Origin: Gliomastix tumulicola
Lineage: Eukaryota > Ascomycota > Sordariomycetes > Hypocreales > Bionectriaceae
Assembly: GCA_001599755.1 (NCBI GenBank)
Contig: BCHX01000009.1
Span: 558,001-622,000, forward strand
Direction: 5' to 3'
Length of the DNA stretch: 64,000 nt
Shown: positions 46,130-57,023 of the stretch, one piece after another
How positions within the stretch are numbered: position 1 is the first letter of the stretch
How the letters are laid out: every line of letters begins with the position of its first letter
Program-made: the position numbers and the translations under genes
The notes under the pieces: model-generated
The model's database searches: none
The model's input: only the letters and a program-made list of their open reading frames with translations
What the model was told of the DNA's origin: nothing

Positions 46130-49100
46130 TTAATGATCCATCCTTTGTTTGCAAATAGGTGGGATTTGGCCTACCTTCCACCGATTCTCGTCAACAGCTC
46201 GCTGCTCCAAGCTCCTTGAGTCCAGCGATTGCGCGATTAGGCTAAGCTTTTGCTGTTGTAGCCACTGAACATACTTAATTTCACTTTCGTCAGCCAAGAT
46301 ACAATCATGAGGGTCTTCCTTCAGCTTCGAGGAGAGAACATACAGTTTCAATAGACGACTCTGTTATATACCTCGTAACTCGAACCTGGCGTGCTTGCCC
46401 AATTCGATGCACACGGTGAACAGCCTGCGCCTCTGCCATTGGATTCCAATGCGGCTCGAGCAAATGCACGTGAGTAGCAGCTGTGAGGTCAATTCTAGGA
46501 CACAAGATAAGAGAGTTAGTCAGGTATATTGTTGACCTCGGAACAGTCACTTGCCCTTCACCTGCGCTGCTGATGCTAGCAAGCATGATTGTGACTGTTG
46601 GATCTTCGTTAAACTGGGCAATGGCCACTCTCCTCTCCTCTAAGCTCCGGGTACCATCTACCCGTTGGTATTGGTATCCCGCCTTAGCAAGAGATAGTTG
46701 AACCAAGTCCAGCATCTTTGTCCAGGAACTGAATATGACGCTTTGACACGATCAGTATAAGGGACAAAAGGAAACGGTCATCGCCGTACAGACCCACCTT
46801 TTGACACGATCTGAATTGGTGACTGTATTGTTCTGCTCTTGTTCCTCGCCAATTTTGAGCAGAACTGCCTCCATCTTCGAAGACGGATAATAGTCATCCC
46901 TTGAAAGGCTAGCTTCTTGTCTTGTAGGCTGGGACTTTGCTCCAGTTCCCCCACACACTGGACAGGATGCGGTCTCTTCAAGATCCAGAAGACTCCCGCC
47001 TTGCTGCAAGAGACATAAGTCGCAAATTGAATGACCGCATCTCCATTCTTCGGTCTTCGCTTCGCCCATCTGTTCTGTATCAACCAAATTTGATCGACAA
47101 AGGCTGCACGTTGTTCGTTGGTCCTGAATCCGTTGCCAATCGACGTGCTTGTGCTCTCTATTGTTCCACGCCTGGACGGCAGTGTCAGGGAGGAGCTGCA
47201 GACCATGGTTGCAGATAAGTCGCAGAATGTTGATGAGAGGCAAGATGTTGCGACCCAGGTCTAGCGACACTTCATCCCCAGTGCCAGTCGTTTTCGAGGC
47301 GACCTCCGATGTGCGCTTATGGAAGAAGTCGTACAAGTCTCGTTCCGAATCCGTCATCTGAACGGTCTGGGTTTCTTCTGTGATACCTGGTAGCTGAACC
47401 GATCCGCGAGCTGTCTCCTTTGTTCGCCGGAGGCACGTAGCGAAAACTAAGGCTTGCAAAGTCAACACTGCGTGGGGTTTCTTTCTGTCCGTCATAGGTA
47501 TTGCGATTAGTCTGTCGAATTGAGACTTGTCAGCAAAAGGCGGGATTTGCAAGAAACTCAGCAGCGCTCCGTAGTTGTCCAAGGAGTTGCTTATGGGCGT
47601 GCCTGACAGGCACCAGCGTCTTTGAGCTTTGAGAGCACAGGCGGCTTTGAAGACTTGACTCGACCTATTCCCAATACGGCGGGCTTCGGACAGTTAGAAT
47701 GAAACCTGGATAAGTGTATGTCACTCTGGAGAACCTCCAGCCAGACACAAACACAAAATATGTGCAGTGTACGGGCCAATGACTCCAGGATCCTTTGGAC
47801 GGTATGAGCAGGTACGAACCTTCATCAAGAACAACACGGAACCATTCTTTTGAATGCAATCCATTCTTCTTGCCCCATTCAGATCTCAAGGTTTGGTAAG
47901 TCGTCAGGACTATATCGGTTTCCTTGGAGGGAAGACGCCTCTTCGTGCCGTGATATGTCATATACTTGATACAACCAGCATGAATGTGTCTATATAGCCA
48001 AGTGTTAGTAACAACCCAAAAGCTAGGTCAGTTTTGAAGGACTACCGTTGAATCTGTCCTTCCCATGCTGGTATCGCTTTGCATTCGACATTAGCCTACG
48101 TTCGAAAGGATGCCGCCCTGGATCACGTACTCGACAGTGGCGTCACAATAAGTGTCGACGCCAAACCTCCCTTCTTATCTGACGAGGGCATGGCGCTATC
48201 TCGATGATGATCAAGGGACCAGCAAATCAGTGACAGCAAGCTCAAGGTCTTTCCCAATCCCATTTCCTATGCAAGAGTGAGAAAACAACAAAAACTCGAT
48301 GGGGTTTGCGGCTTACATCTGCAAGGATGCCTCCGTACACAGGCCTTGGATTGGGATCTTTTTTGCCAGTGATGATATGTCGATATCTAAAATGCAGGTC
48401 AATATCACTATATCGACTTAGCGATTGGGACGAGAGCTTGGACTCACGTCGCGTTTCCAGCGGAGTCGGCCGAGGCTTCCCAGAGTGAACGAGAGTGCGG
48501 CAAGTCAGGGAGCCCACTTTCCCGCTGGCTCATGATATGCAGCGCAGAAAGTTGATGACTGTCTATATCAGCATGTGCCTTAGCCCAGCTTGGATTTCAG
48601 CTGATTCTCTTACGGCTTGAGAGCTGTATTAAGTCTTGCACTTGGCTCGATAGCAGGGAAATCGCTAGAAAGGTCGCATGCGGCATCAAAGATGCGGACG
48701 ATACGAGCCGTGGACGCCTCATCAAGACGATCGGGTAGCTCTTCGACCTTACCGCTAGAGTATAGAGACAAGTCTTCCAGCTTCGGCATCGTAGACCCTG
48801 GATGGACGAAGTAGTGTGGGTTGTGATATTTGAACTGTGGACCGCACTCTTGAGCAGAAGGATGCTGCAGGAAAAGCCCGTCGTCGGAAAGTATGCTTCC
48901 GATCTCTGAAGCATCGCCCATCTTGCCGTAGATGGTAATGCGAAGAGGATATTCTGAGCCGACCTTTGAACTACTCTTGACCTTAGACCTTGAAGCTTGC
49001 GAACCTGCCTTTGCAGATTGAGAGAGTGTTAGCTTTCCTTCGAGCTTCATTTCATAGTCATGTAGCATGCGAGTAAGTGATGGCCGTATCAGCAGACCAG

Positions 49101-49839
49101 CATATTTGGACGATCCGCTGTGGTAAAGCATGAAGACATCGTCAAACGGTCGGATGTTAACCTGGATGGCTTTGGCCCCTCCTTTATCCTTGAAAGAAGA
49201 CAGCACTGTTGTCGAGATCTTAAAAGCTGCTTAGTACTCATTCTCGCTAGCCATGATACTCTAGATACTCACCGTGCCTAGACACGTATCTATTGTGCCA
49301 TCTCCCTCGTCCGGGCCGGTCCGGTTGGCATCGACAGAGTGCGCTTCATCCTGTACTTCGTCTACTCTTAGTCTCTGTTTTATGGCGTGAAGTAGTAAGT
49401 GCTCACCTCTGCCTCTACCATTGTCCACGCCGGACGGGCATGGGGAGCAAGAGCCCAACGCTGATCCAGAGGCAAAGCCTGAGTCCGCGTCGTATGCGGG
49501 CGTCAAAGGGGTGTGAGGGTGTGTCTGCTCATGAACCGCGTACTGAAAATCATGTTCCGACCATTTTGCAGCGGTCAGTGATGAAGCAGCTACGGATTCA
49601 TGAATGCCTCCGGATTGAGGGGGTTCGAACGGCCGATGAATCGGATGAGTGGACAAGTCGTGTACTTGCGAAAGGTGATTCGAATGATAGGCATTGCTGC
49701 GGTGTACTCGTGTTGGCAGAATCGGCTCGTTCACCGGGAGACCTATCGGTGTCAGTTCTGGCGGTGAAGTGCGTGCTCTCTTATCATCATGCCCGCCATC
49801 ATCAGAATCGATGGCGTTAAGGAGTCGTTTGATGTCCAT
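46130..49839 (-). CDS. SNF2-family ATPase with RING finger (Rad5/HLTF-like)
   Basis: Eleven exons (minus): 49839-49273, 49218-48614, 48558-48448, 48386-48317, 48266-48131, 48076-48046, 47989-47820, 47683-46798, 46740-46555, 46494-46344 and 46273-46130; 1,018 aa. Start chosen at MDIKRLLNAIDSDDGG; the frame extends 20 codons upstream. Walker A is EMGLGKTLSLLSL (about 451), motif II reads DEAR rather than DEAH (about 563), and a C3HC4 RING (CSLC, CGHSICDLC, CPVC) sits at about 757-807. The helicase C half has RVDGTRSLEER, SSAGEGIDLT and EPHWNPMAEAQAVHRVHRIGQ. Such proteins remodel chromatin or DNA forks and can act as ubiquitin ligases. The intron 46554-46495 has a GC-AG border. A possible extra 45-nt intron near 49360-49404 cannot be decided; the last residues are also uncertain. 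Confidence 0.85.
46495..46554 (-). other. GC-AG intron in the SNF2 gene
   Basis: A 60-nt intron starts with GCAAGT and ends with CCTAG. Removing it joins SSAGEG to IDLTAATHVHLLEPHW, the family consensus. The intron is a multiple of three with no in-frame stop, so retention would insert 20 residues. Confidence 0.75.
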
Positions 49840-50595
49840 GAGTCGCGTTGGGGCAGCTCGTGCTCTTTTGACGGCCGGTCGGACGTGGACGACATGCAAT
49901 ATGAAGAAGTGAAGAATTTAAGCAGCATACATGCCTCAGTTGAAAATTTTGTACCAATGAAGGCAGTAAGCCGCCTTGCGCCTACTACGGTTTTGATAGG
50001 CCAGTGGCCTCAGCTCTGGCGCGTGCATGGCGGTCTCTACTCCGGCCGCTGGGGCTGAGCTGCATATACAGCCAATGCGCGACCGACACGCAATTGCCAC
50101 ACAGCGAGCTGGTCAGTGATTTAGGTCCAGGCAACCATGGGGCCGACTGCAAGGCGATTTTCATCCATCGGCGCTGCAAGTCGCCTTAATACCAGCCATC
50201 ATCGGCTAGCGCACGTGCTGCGCCACGGCTGGTCATCCAGTTCGGACATCGCATTCACTGACACTTCCTTTCCTCTGCCTGAAACCTAGCGCTGGCCGGG
50301 CATGAGCTGACTGTGCCACACTGGCAATATTCGGTGGCTGGCGGTCAAAGACGAGAACGGACCAAGCATATGGAATCAACCACAAATGGCAGTGACATCA
50401 AAAGCAGACAGTCCTCACATGACGCACTGTAAAGGAGAATCGGTGCTATTCTGAGAACATCCCTCATGCTAACACACCCCCATCCCACCCCATCCCTTCC
50501 TTCCCTTCCCAATACCACGTGTCGCCCATCCGTGAAGCCCATCCGTGAAGCCCATCCGTGAAGCCCATCCGTGAAGTGAAAGAACTCCATCATCC
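49840..50595. other. Upstream region of SNF2 gene with tandem repeat
   Basis: No gene is supported. It contains a 13-bp tandem repeat (listed separately). Confidence 0.5.
50524..50575 (+). repeat. 13-bp tandem repeat, 4 perfect copies
   Basis: GCCCATCCGTGAA is repeated four times without mismatch, followed by GTGAA. It lies 20 nt past the stop of the extended Q-rich secreted ORF (minus strand). Confidence 0.95.
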
Positions 50596-50983
50596 TCACA
50601 CAGCCCCAATCCCCATTTTGAACGCCCAAAACTCCATCATACCGCCCCAAACCTGCCCGTCCAGCCCGCCGCCGTCAGCCGCGGCAGCACCGATCCAGGT
50701 ACTCGGGCGCGCCGGGCACTTGATGCACACGCGCGTGCGCTCATCGACGGTGGTGAAGCCCGCGCTGAGGGTCGGGAGCGCGAAGCCGCTGTCGCGCGGG
50801 ATCACGGAGAGGGCACTTGGCGGCGGCGGCGGCGCCGTGGTGATGATGATGGCGGTGTGCTGCTGCTGCTGCTGCTGCTGCTGTTCGTGGTCGTGCTTCT
50901 GCGACTCGCTGCCGCCGCTGGCTCGAGCGTCCTACTCGTCGAGGCCGGGGGCGGGGGTCGCGTCAGCGATGTGCATGCCGGCG

Positions 50984-51017
<34 letters not shown>

Positions 51018-51297
51018 GCTGCGTCTCGGGGTGAGGAGGGGGGGTTTCGCGGTACGTCTTGAGGTAAAGCTCGTGGTACTGGCGCTGGTTAAGGTAGGAG
51101 GCGCTGCGCAGGGGGAAGTTGTCCCGGGGACTCTCGGCGAGGGAGACGAGCTCGGAGGACGGCAGGTACGGGTTTCGATGGCGGCTGTCGGCAGCAGCAG
51201 CGAGGTCGTTTCCGCGGCAGGAGTCGCCCGGGTTGCTGATGACGAGCAGGAGGAGCAGGATGCTCCAGCAGGTCCGGGAGACAGGCAGTGCAATCAT
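50596..51297 (-). CDS. Secreted Gln-rich protein, frame interrupted by one TAG
   Basis: From ATG 51297 (MIALPVSRTC) the frame reads 121 codons to TAG at 50934-50932. The same frame then stays open for another 111 codons to TGA at 50596. The start is a good signal peptide (WSILLLLLVISNPGDS). The mature part has a Tyr/Arg-rich stretch (YLNQRQYHELYLKTYRE) and 10 Gln. After the TAG comes a second run of 8 Gln, a Pro run and PTLSAGFTTVDERTRVCIKCP with two Cys. The two halves share composition, with CAG-coded Gln in one frame, which suggests a single gene. Alternatives are a true 121-aa protein, or a read-through, edited or mutated stop. No intron with good borders removes the TAG. I recognise no family. 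Confidence 0.5.
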
Positions 51298-52339
51298 GGG
51301 GGGCTCCTTTGTGCGCTGTTCAGGCTGCCTTGGCGTCGGCTGCGGATTCGGTTCTAGGCAGCCAGAGTTAGACAATGGTGTGCTCGGCAAAGAATGAGGT
51401 GATTTTTTTTTTCGTTTGATCGGATGGACAACGACCAAGGGAAAGCAAAGGGAAAAGGAAGGAGGGGGTGGGAGGCGCGCACCGCGTGTAGCTGCTCTCG
51501 GGAGGAATCGAAGATGAGGGAGGCATTGGCCGAGGTAGGTAGCAGTAGGGTGGGATGCTTAGTGTTGGGCAAATGAATGGAAGAAGTGAGAAGAAAAGTG
51601 CAAAAATGAGAGGTGTGTGGGAGAAGAGAGAGAGAGAGAGGGAAGAGGGAAGTGGGAAGATTTGCGTGTGCTCGAGTTCGAGAAGAGGTGAAGTTGAGGG
51701 CTGCCCCACATTGAGATGGCCTCCTTCACTTCCGGCTCTCGCGTGGCTGTCTCGTGCTTCGTTTTTTTTTACCTCACAAACGGGGCTTCTGCCGGGCCGT
51801 TTGCTCCGTACCTTCTCGTGTGCCTTCTCGGGCTCGAACTTTACGTTCACAGCTCAAGTCACGTTCCTCCCACGAATCCAAGAACCACCGGCCGGAACGG
51901 GCACAATTTCCCCCACGCGCTCACCACATGGCCGCCACCTGCAAATGTCACCCAGACACAGACACACAAACACGACCACAGACGACCCCCACGAAGCCTG
52001 CCACGAAAACGTCATCCTCGCATTTCTTCTATCGACCCTAGAAGAAGAATATCCCCAGAAACCCGACAGGATAAATAGCAAAACAAACGATTATATACCT
52101 CCCGAGCCAGACGCCTTCCTTGAAACGCCCCGCGTCGTCCGCTTGTAGAGAAGTACCTACTACTCGTACACACATAGAAAGGCCACCGTCCCTCCCTCCG
52201 GACTGAAATAAAGTACATGGTGCGATGCAATCACGTATATTTTGTGCCTCCGTCGCACGTGTGGGTGGATATGTTCGTGGGATTGTCGCGCGGTGATACG
52301 GACAGTGCTGGCGTCACGAGCCCATACCTATGAGCTAGT
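51298..52339. other. Spacer, upstream of the secreted ORF and downstream of HIR1
   Basis: It contains a purine-rich (GA)n tract near 51627-51650, which reads as a pyrimidine-rich leader for the minus-strand gene. Forward ORFs here have no recognisable product. Confidence 0.5.
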
Positions 52340-55300
52340 TCAAGATTCGACGTCCATCGAGTCGGCATCGGCGGCCTTATCGCCGAGGTTGAAGTCGAAA
52401 AGACGCGCATATTGGACCGTCAGACGCTGGAGCTCCCTATATTTGCCTGTAGTCGAGTGTCAGTGTCACGTCCGTCCACGTCCGTCCGTCCGTGCATTAG
52501 AGGGACCACTTACCCAGGATCATAACTACTCCCTTAAGTAGTTCCTTTCGGTCCCAGCCACCGAGCTCCTCGTCCTCGCTGTACCAGCCCTTGCCTTTCC
52601 CGGTCACCTTGTTCTTCTTCTCCGTCTCCTTGTCCTGCAGCACGCCGCCGATGATGGCATTCAGCAGCTCCTCCACCTTGCCCCGTGCGCCCTCGGCACC
52701 CAGCCTCTTGGCGTACATGAACAAGTAGAGCCTAAACTCCTCCTTCGAGCCCAGCTGCAGCGCGGCCGCCATGCGGTTCTCCAGGTGCGCTATGCTCACG
52801 CTGCTCTCCAAGCCCTCGGCCTCGGTACGCTGAATGACGGTCTTGATGATGCGCTGCAGCGCGTACGCACGACCCTTGAGCAGGAACTCGTTGGTTGTGT
52901 GGCGCTCGAGGAAGGGAATGATGCCTGCGGAGATGGGAGCCGCAGACGCAGCATCGCTGCTATCGCCGTTGCTCTCCTTCGACAACGGTCCGACCGCGCT
53001 CGACTGGAGAGCCGAGATGGACGAATCGTTCGAGTTCCAGTACTGAGACCCAACAGCCCACCAGGCTTCGCTGACCCGTTGCCACGTGTACATGTCCCGT
53101 GAGTAGAAGTAGCCGTCGCCGTTCGTAAGCGTGACGATGACAGAGCCGGTCGAGTTGAGGTGAGCCGAGGTGACACCCGGTCCGGGCGTCGCCGTGTGCT
53201 GTGTCAGTGACGTGCTGGCAATGTCCAGGACAGGAGCGAGAGAGACAGGAGGGTGGGGGGCAGATTGCGTTCGGATGTCCCACACGTGTACCATGCCCAC
53301 GGCCGTGATACAGAGTAGCCAGTGATTCCGGCACTCGAGAATGACGGGCTGTGCATCGAGGATCATGGGATTCAACATGCGTCGCCCTGCTGGCGACCAC
53401 ACGTGGATGCTGCCGTCCTCGCACGCCACGGCCCACAGGTTCTTGTTCGCCGTCACCAGGATGACCGCCCGAGGCAGGAATTCCTCCCACACCAGTGCTC
53501 CCCTCTTCGTCACGAGGACGTGGGAAGGATCCCTCGGGCTGGCGGCATTCTTCGCCTCGAACAATATGTTCTCGGGCACCCTGGTGGCATCGTCCAGTGA
53601 AGTGTCGGGCCGGAGGATGCCTCGTTCCAAGGGTCGCAAAATATGCGCTCGGATCTTGGGCACGCCCAGCCTGACCTGCGCAAAGGCTACAGCAGGACTG
53701 AGAATGGCGGGCCGGATGAATTCTGGTGTTGGCAAGACGCCGTGCTTGGCTGCCGTCAGAGCGGCCGGCTCAACAGAACCATTGACTCCATTGCTGACAA
53801 CCGGCACCACGCCAGAGGTGTGACGTTTTGGCGCACGCTCCTCGTCGTCGTCCGCTTCGTCCGCGGCATATCTCCTCTTGTTCCCAAGCAGCATGGCGGC
53901 AATGCCTCCCTTCGGTAGCCCCTCGAATGGCTTGGTGAGGTCCAAGACCGTTTGCGGTGTGTCACTCTGTGTGTTTTTGGACGTCGTCGTCGATCCAACC
54001 AACTGTGTCTGTGGCAGAGATGATTGCCCAGTGCCAGATGACGAGACGAGCATAGGCGCGACTCGTTTCTTGCCGTCTTTGCCAACAGTTACCCTGGCCT
54101 TCAACTCCTTGACCCTCTCATCCGTCTTGTTCTTGTCCTCCAGAGCTGCCTGCTCCTTAGGGTCGGCAGCTGCTCCGTTGACCGCTGTCGACTTGGATGA
54201 TTCCGCGGCGCTGTTGGCATCCCCGGTCGTCGCATCGCCCTTGGCACCGTTACTGTCCGTGGCTTTCCCGTTAGAGTCACCCCCGAAGTCTCCCATCAGT
54301 GCCCCCATTCGCGATTCCACAGCCTTGGACTCGCCTTCCTTGGCGCTATTCTCCAATGACAGGCCCTGCACGTCTTCCGCAATGCCCATTCCCTTCCTGG
54401 ATACTCCGTACTTCTGTAGCGCCCTGTCGTTCTCCTCGGTCTGCGCAACCCATCCCAGCTCGCCCTCGCCAAACTTGGCGACAACGACACTCCCATCTAG
54501 ACTCGCCGCGAAGATGGTCTGGCCGTCAGGTGTCCACGCAAGGTCAGCGATGGCCTTGCCAGCGAGATCCTGCAAGATGACGACGGGTCTCGAAGTGTTG
54601 GTGTTCCAGATGCTCAACGTCTTATCTTGTCCTGCCGAGGCAATAACGGTCACAAGCTGGCCTCCAAGTCCATTCATCATGTCGTTCGAGTCCGGCTTGA
54701 CGGTGTGGAATAATCTCGGCGAGAACATGCAAACCTCGGTTGGGCCCTCGTGGCCGATGAGGTTGATTTCGCTATCCCATCTTGTTCTTTCGATGATCGC
54801 GACCGAGCTCACGGGGCCGTTGACGGCGTTGGCGGCGGCAATATGGTTCCCATCGGGTGACCAGGAACACCGACGAAAGTATGTGGTCAGAGGTGAGCTC
54901 TTGAAGGGGGTGGAGATGGAAGTCTCGAGCACAAAGTTGTCCACCATGTCGGCGGCCGTAGCGTTAGGCCCCGGTGCCGTGAAGCGGAAAATCTTGATGG
55001 TGCGGTCGTCGCTCGCCGTCGCGAAGAATTTGTTGGCTGGATCGAAGGTGATGCCCTTGACGTGGCTGCCGTGGATAGAGATGCTCTTCAGCTTCTCAAA
55101 CGTAGTCCCCGACCAGATGACAATCTTCGAGTCCAAGCCCACCGAGACCAGTATAGAGGAGTCGTAGGACCATGCTAGATCTTGAACATCGTTATCGTGG
55201 CCGATCAATCTCTTGTATGTCTTCCAATTTTCTACCGGCGGCGGCTCGTTCGTGCCGAAAATGGCGGCCGGCGGGCTTCGGTCCAGGTGATAGACGCAGA

Positions 55301-55586
55301 TCATTTTGTCGTCGGCACCGCTAGCCAAGTAACGCCCGTTCGGGGAGAAGCGCACGGAGTGGATGGTGCCGAGGTGGTGGCTCATGTGGCAGAGCTGTCG
55401 CGGCTTCGTCTTCTGGTACTCCGAGTCGTGGGAATTGTAGATGGCCTCGGTCGACCACACGCGGACGTGGCCGTCACCGCCCGCTGTTGCAAGGCGCTTG
55501 CCATCGGGGGAAACGTGGCAGCTGTAGACCTCGAAATCCTTCTGCTCGCCGCTATGGCTCAGCCATGAAGGCTTGATGATGCGCAT
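52340..55586 (-). CDS. HIR1: HIR1/HIRA histone-regulator chaperone
   Basis: Two exons (minus): 55586-52514 and 52446-52340; 1,059 aa. The start MRIIKPSWLSHSGEQKDFEVYS-type sequence (55586) is the conserved N-terminus; the frame is open 80 codons further upstream but without conservation. Seven WD40 repeats occupy about residues 10-400 (DGHVRVWS, DNDVQDLAWSYDSSILVSVG, SAGQDKTLSIWN). A low-complexity linker follows with a HIRA B-type KARVTVGKDGKKRVAPMLV segment near 510. The C-terminal Hira domain spans about 700-1000 (VTANKNLWAVACEDGSIHVWSPAGRR). The 69-nt intron precedes a last exon coding the conserved GKYRELQRLTVQYARL ending. The HIR complex deposits H3-H4 independently of replication and represses histone genes outside S phase. 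Confidence 0.95.
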
Positions 55587-57023
55587 GGTCGCAGACGCAT
55601 GGACGAGAGAGTGCGAGGTGTGGGCGTGCTCGTTCGAAAGGGAAGGGAGGAGGTCGAGTTCGCGATAGAGATGGCCGGCGAATGCGTGTGCGATGCGACG
55701 CGACGAAGGGCGATGCGGCAGGATGCTAATTGACGCCCTGTGGTGATGCGTTGGCGATCCTGTGAGATGCTTCAAGATTTCTGGGGACGTGCAGGCCGAT
55801 CCACAAAACGCGTTCTGCCAGTTCACGCGCGCAGAGTGCTTTGTCTGATCTTTAGTGGCAGGTACGTACCTTGCTGTCTTCTCAGTGCTGGAACAACAAT
55901 CTTCCTTCTAGCCCCAGGGACGGTGGTTGACATAAAAGATTGCCTCCACAAAGTGGACGGCAGAGGCAGTGGTTGCAAGTTTCCAGGCTTTACTTTTGAA
56001 CGCTCGGGCAGATTGATCAACTCATGATTAATTGGAAGATTTTTATCTAGGATTTGTTCTCTTACTCCCTAATCACAAATGGTCTGCCTGAGAAATCGTT
56101 CACATTCAATGCTATGATCACACTCTTTTATGTCCACCCCAGGACCTTCGCATCTTACGCACGACTGACAGGCGCCTCCGACCAGGGCCAGATGACAGGC
56201 TGCAGGGTCCAACATCTTGCATATGTACGATCCTTGATGCAGTATAACTGCCGGGACTCCCTAGTTGTCATTGAAAACTGTGATTGCGCAGAATCGTCAG
56301 TAGTGAACTTGCGACCTCGGTCATCTGAGGGAGGTCCTCAGTGTGTGGCGTTTCGGTTACTAAGCCACTCACCAGGACCCAGGCACATCCCACCCCAGCC
56401 CCCTGGATTCTGGCCTTACGATAAACCTCCTGCCCGCAATAATTTCTGTTAACGACCACAGACTCTCTTCAATACAGCGCATCCAGATTAACTCAGTTCA
56501 GAATATAATATTGATGATATAACATTCATAGTCTGTTCATACAGTGCTCACTTTTTTATGACTTCAGAGCCTGCATTGAGTGCGCAATTGCGGGGCATAA
56601 ATTCTGGTGCTATCAGCTGTTATCGGGGCAACGTGTTTGCAGATTGCCTGCGTTTGGCCTGACAGCCTCACCTCCCAACTTCCACACCTCGACTTCACAC
56701 CTTCTCGGCCTCTCAACCTCCCACCTCCCACCTCTTTTTCATCACCCCTTCACGAATGCTCAGCGCTGCGTTTTTGTACGTTCTTGGATGAGCACCAGGC
56801 CTCACATCTCTGCCCTCTGCACATTCTGCCGGGGCTTGGTGCCATACTTCTGTTCTATCTCCTTGATACCCATTTGATTTCATCATCGCCTTCACCTTCG
56901 CCGTCTGTTTTACGCCCTGTTCAATCTTCCTTTCGCAGCCCGCCTTTCCTTCACTTTTCTCGACTCAGCCTGTTTTGATTGTTCTCGCGCTTCCGTCGCC
57001 TTCGATTTATCATCCCAACCATC
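55587..57023. other. Divergent spacer HIR1 / dynamin-like
   Basis: A 1.4-kb region between divergent start codons. No gene is supported. The last 350 nt are C/T-rich, consistent with the leader of the dynamin-like gene. Confidence 0.5.

Noticed and set aside
53878..55167. 429-codon plus-strand ORF
   Set aside because: It lies antisense to HIR1, whose WD40 repeats are unmistakable; composition is Ser/Leu/Pro-rich shadow type.
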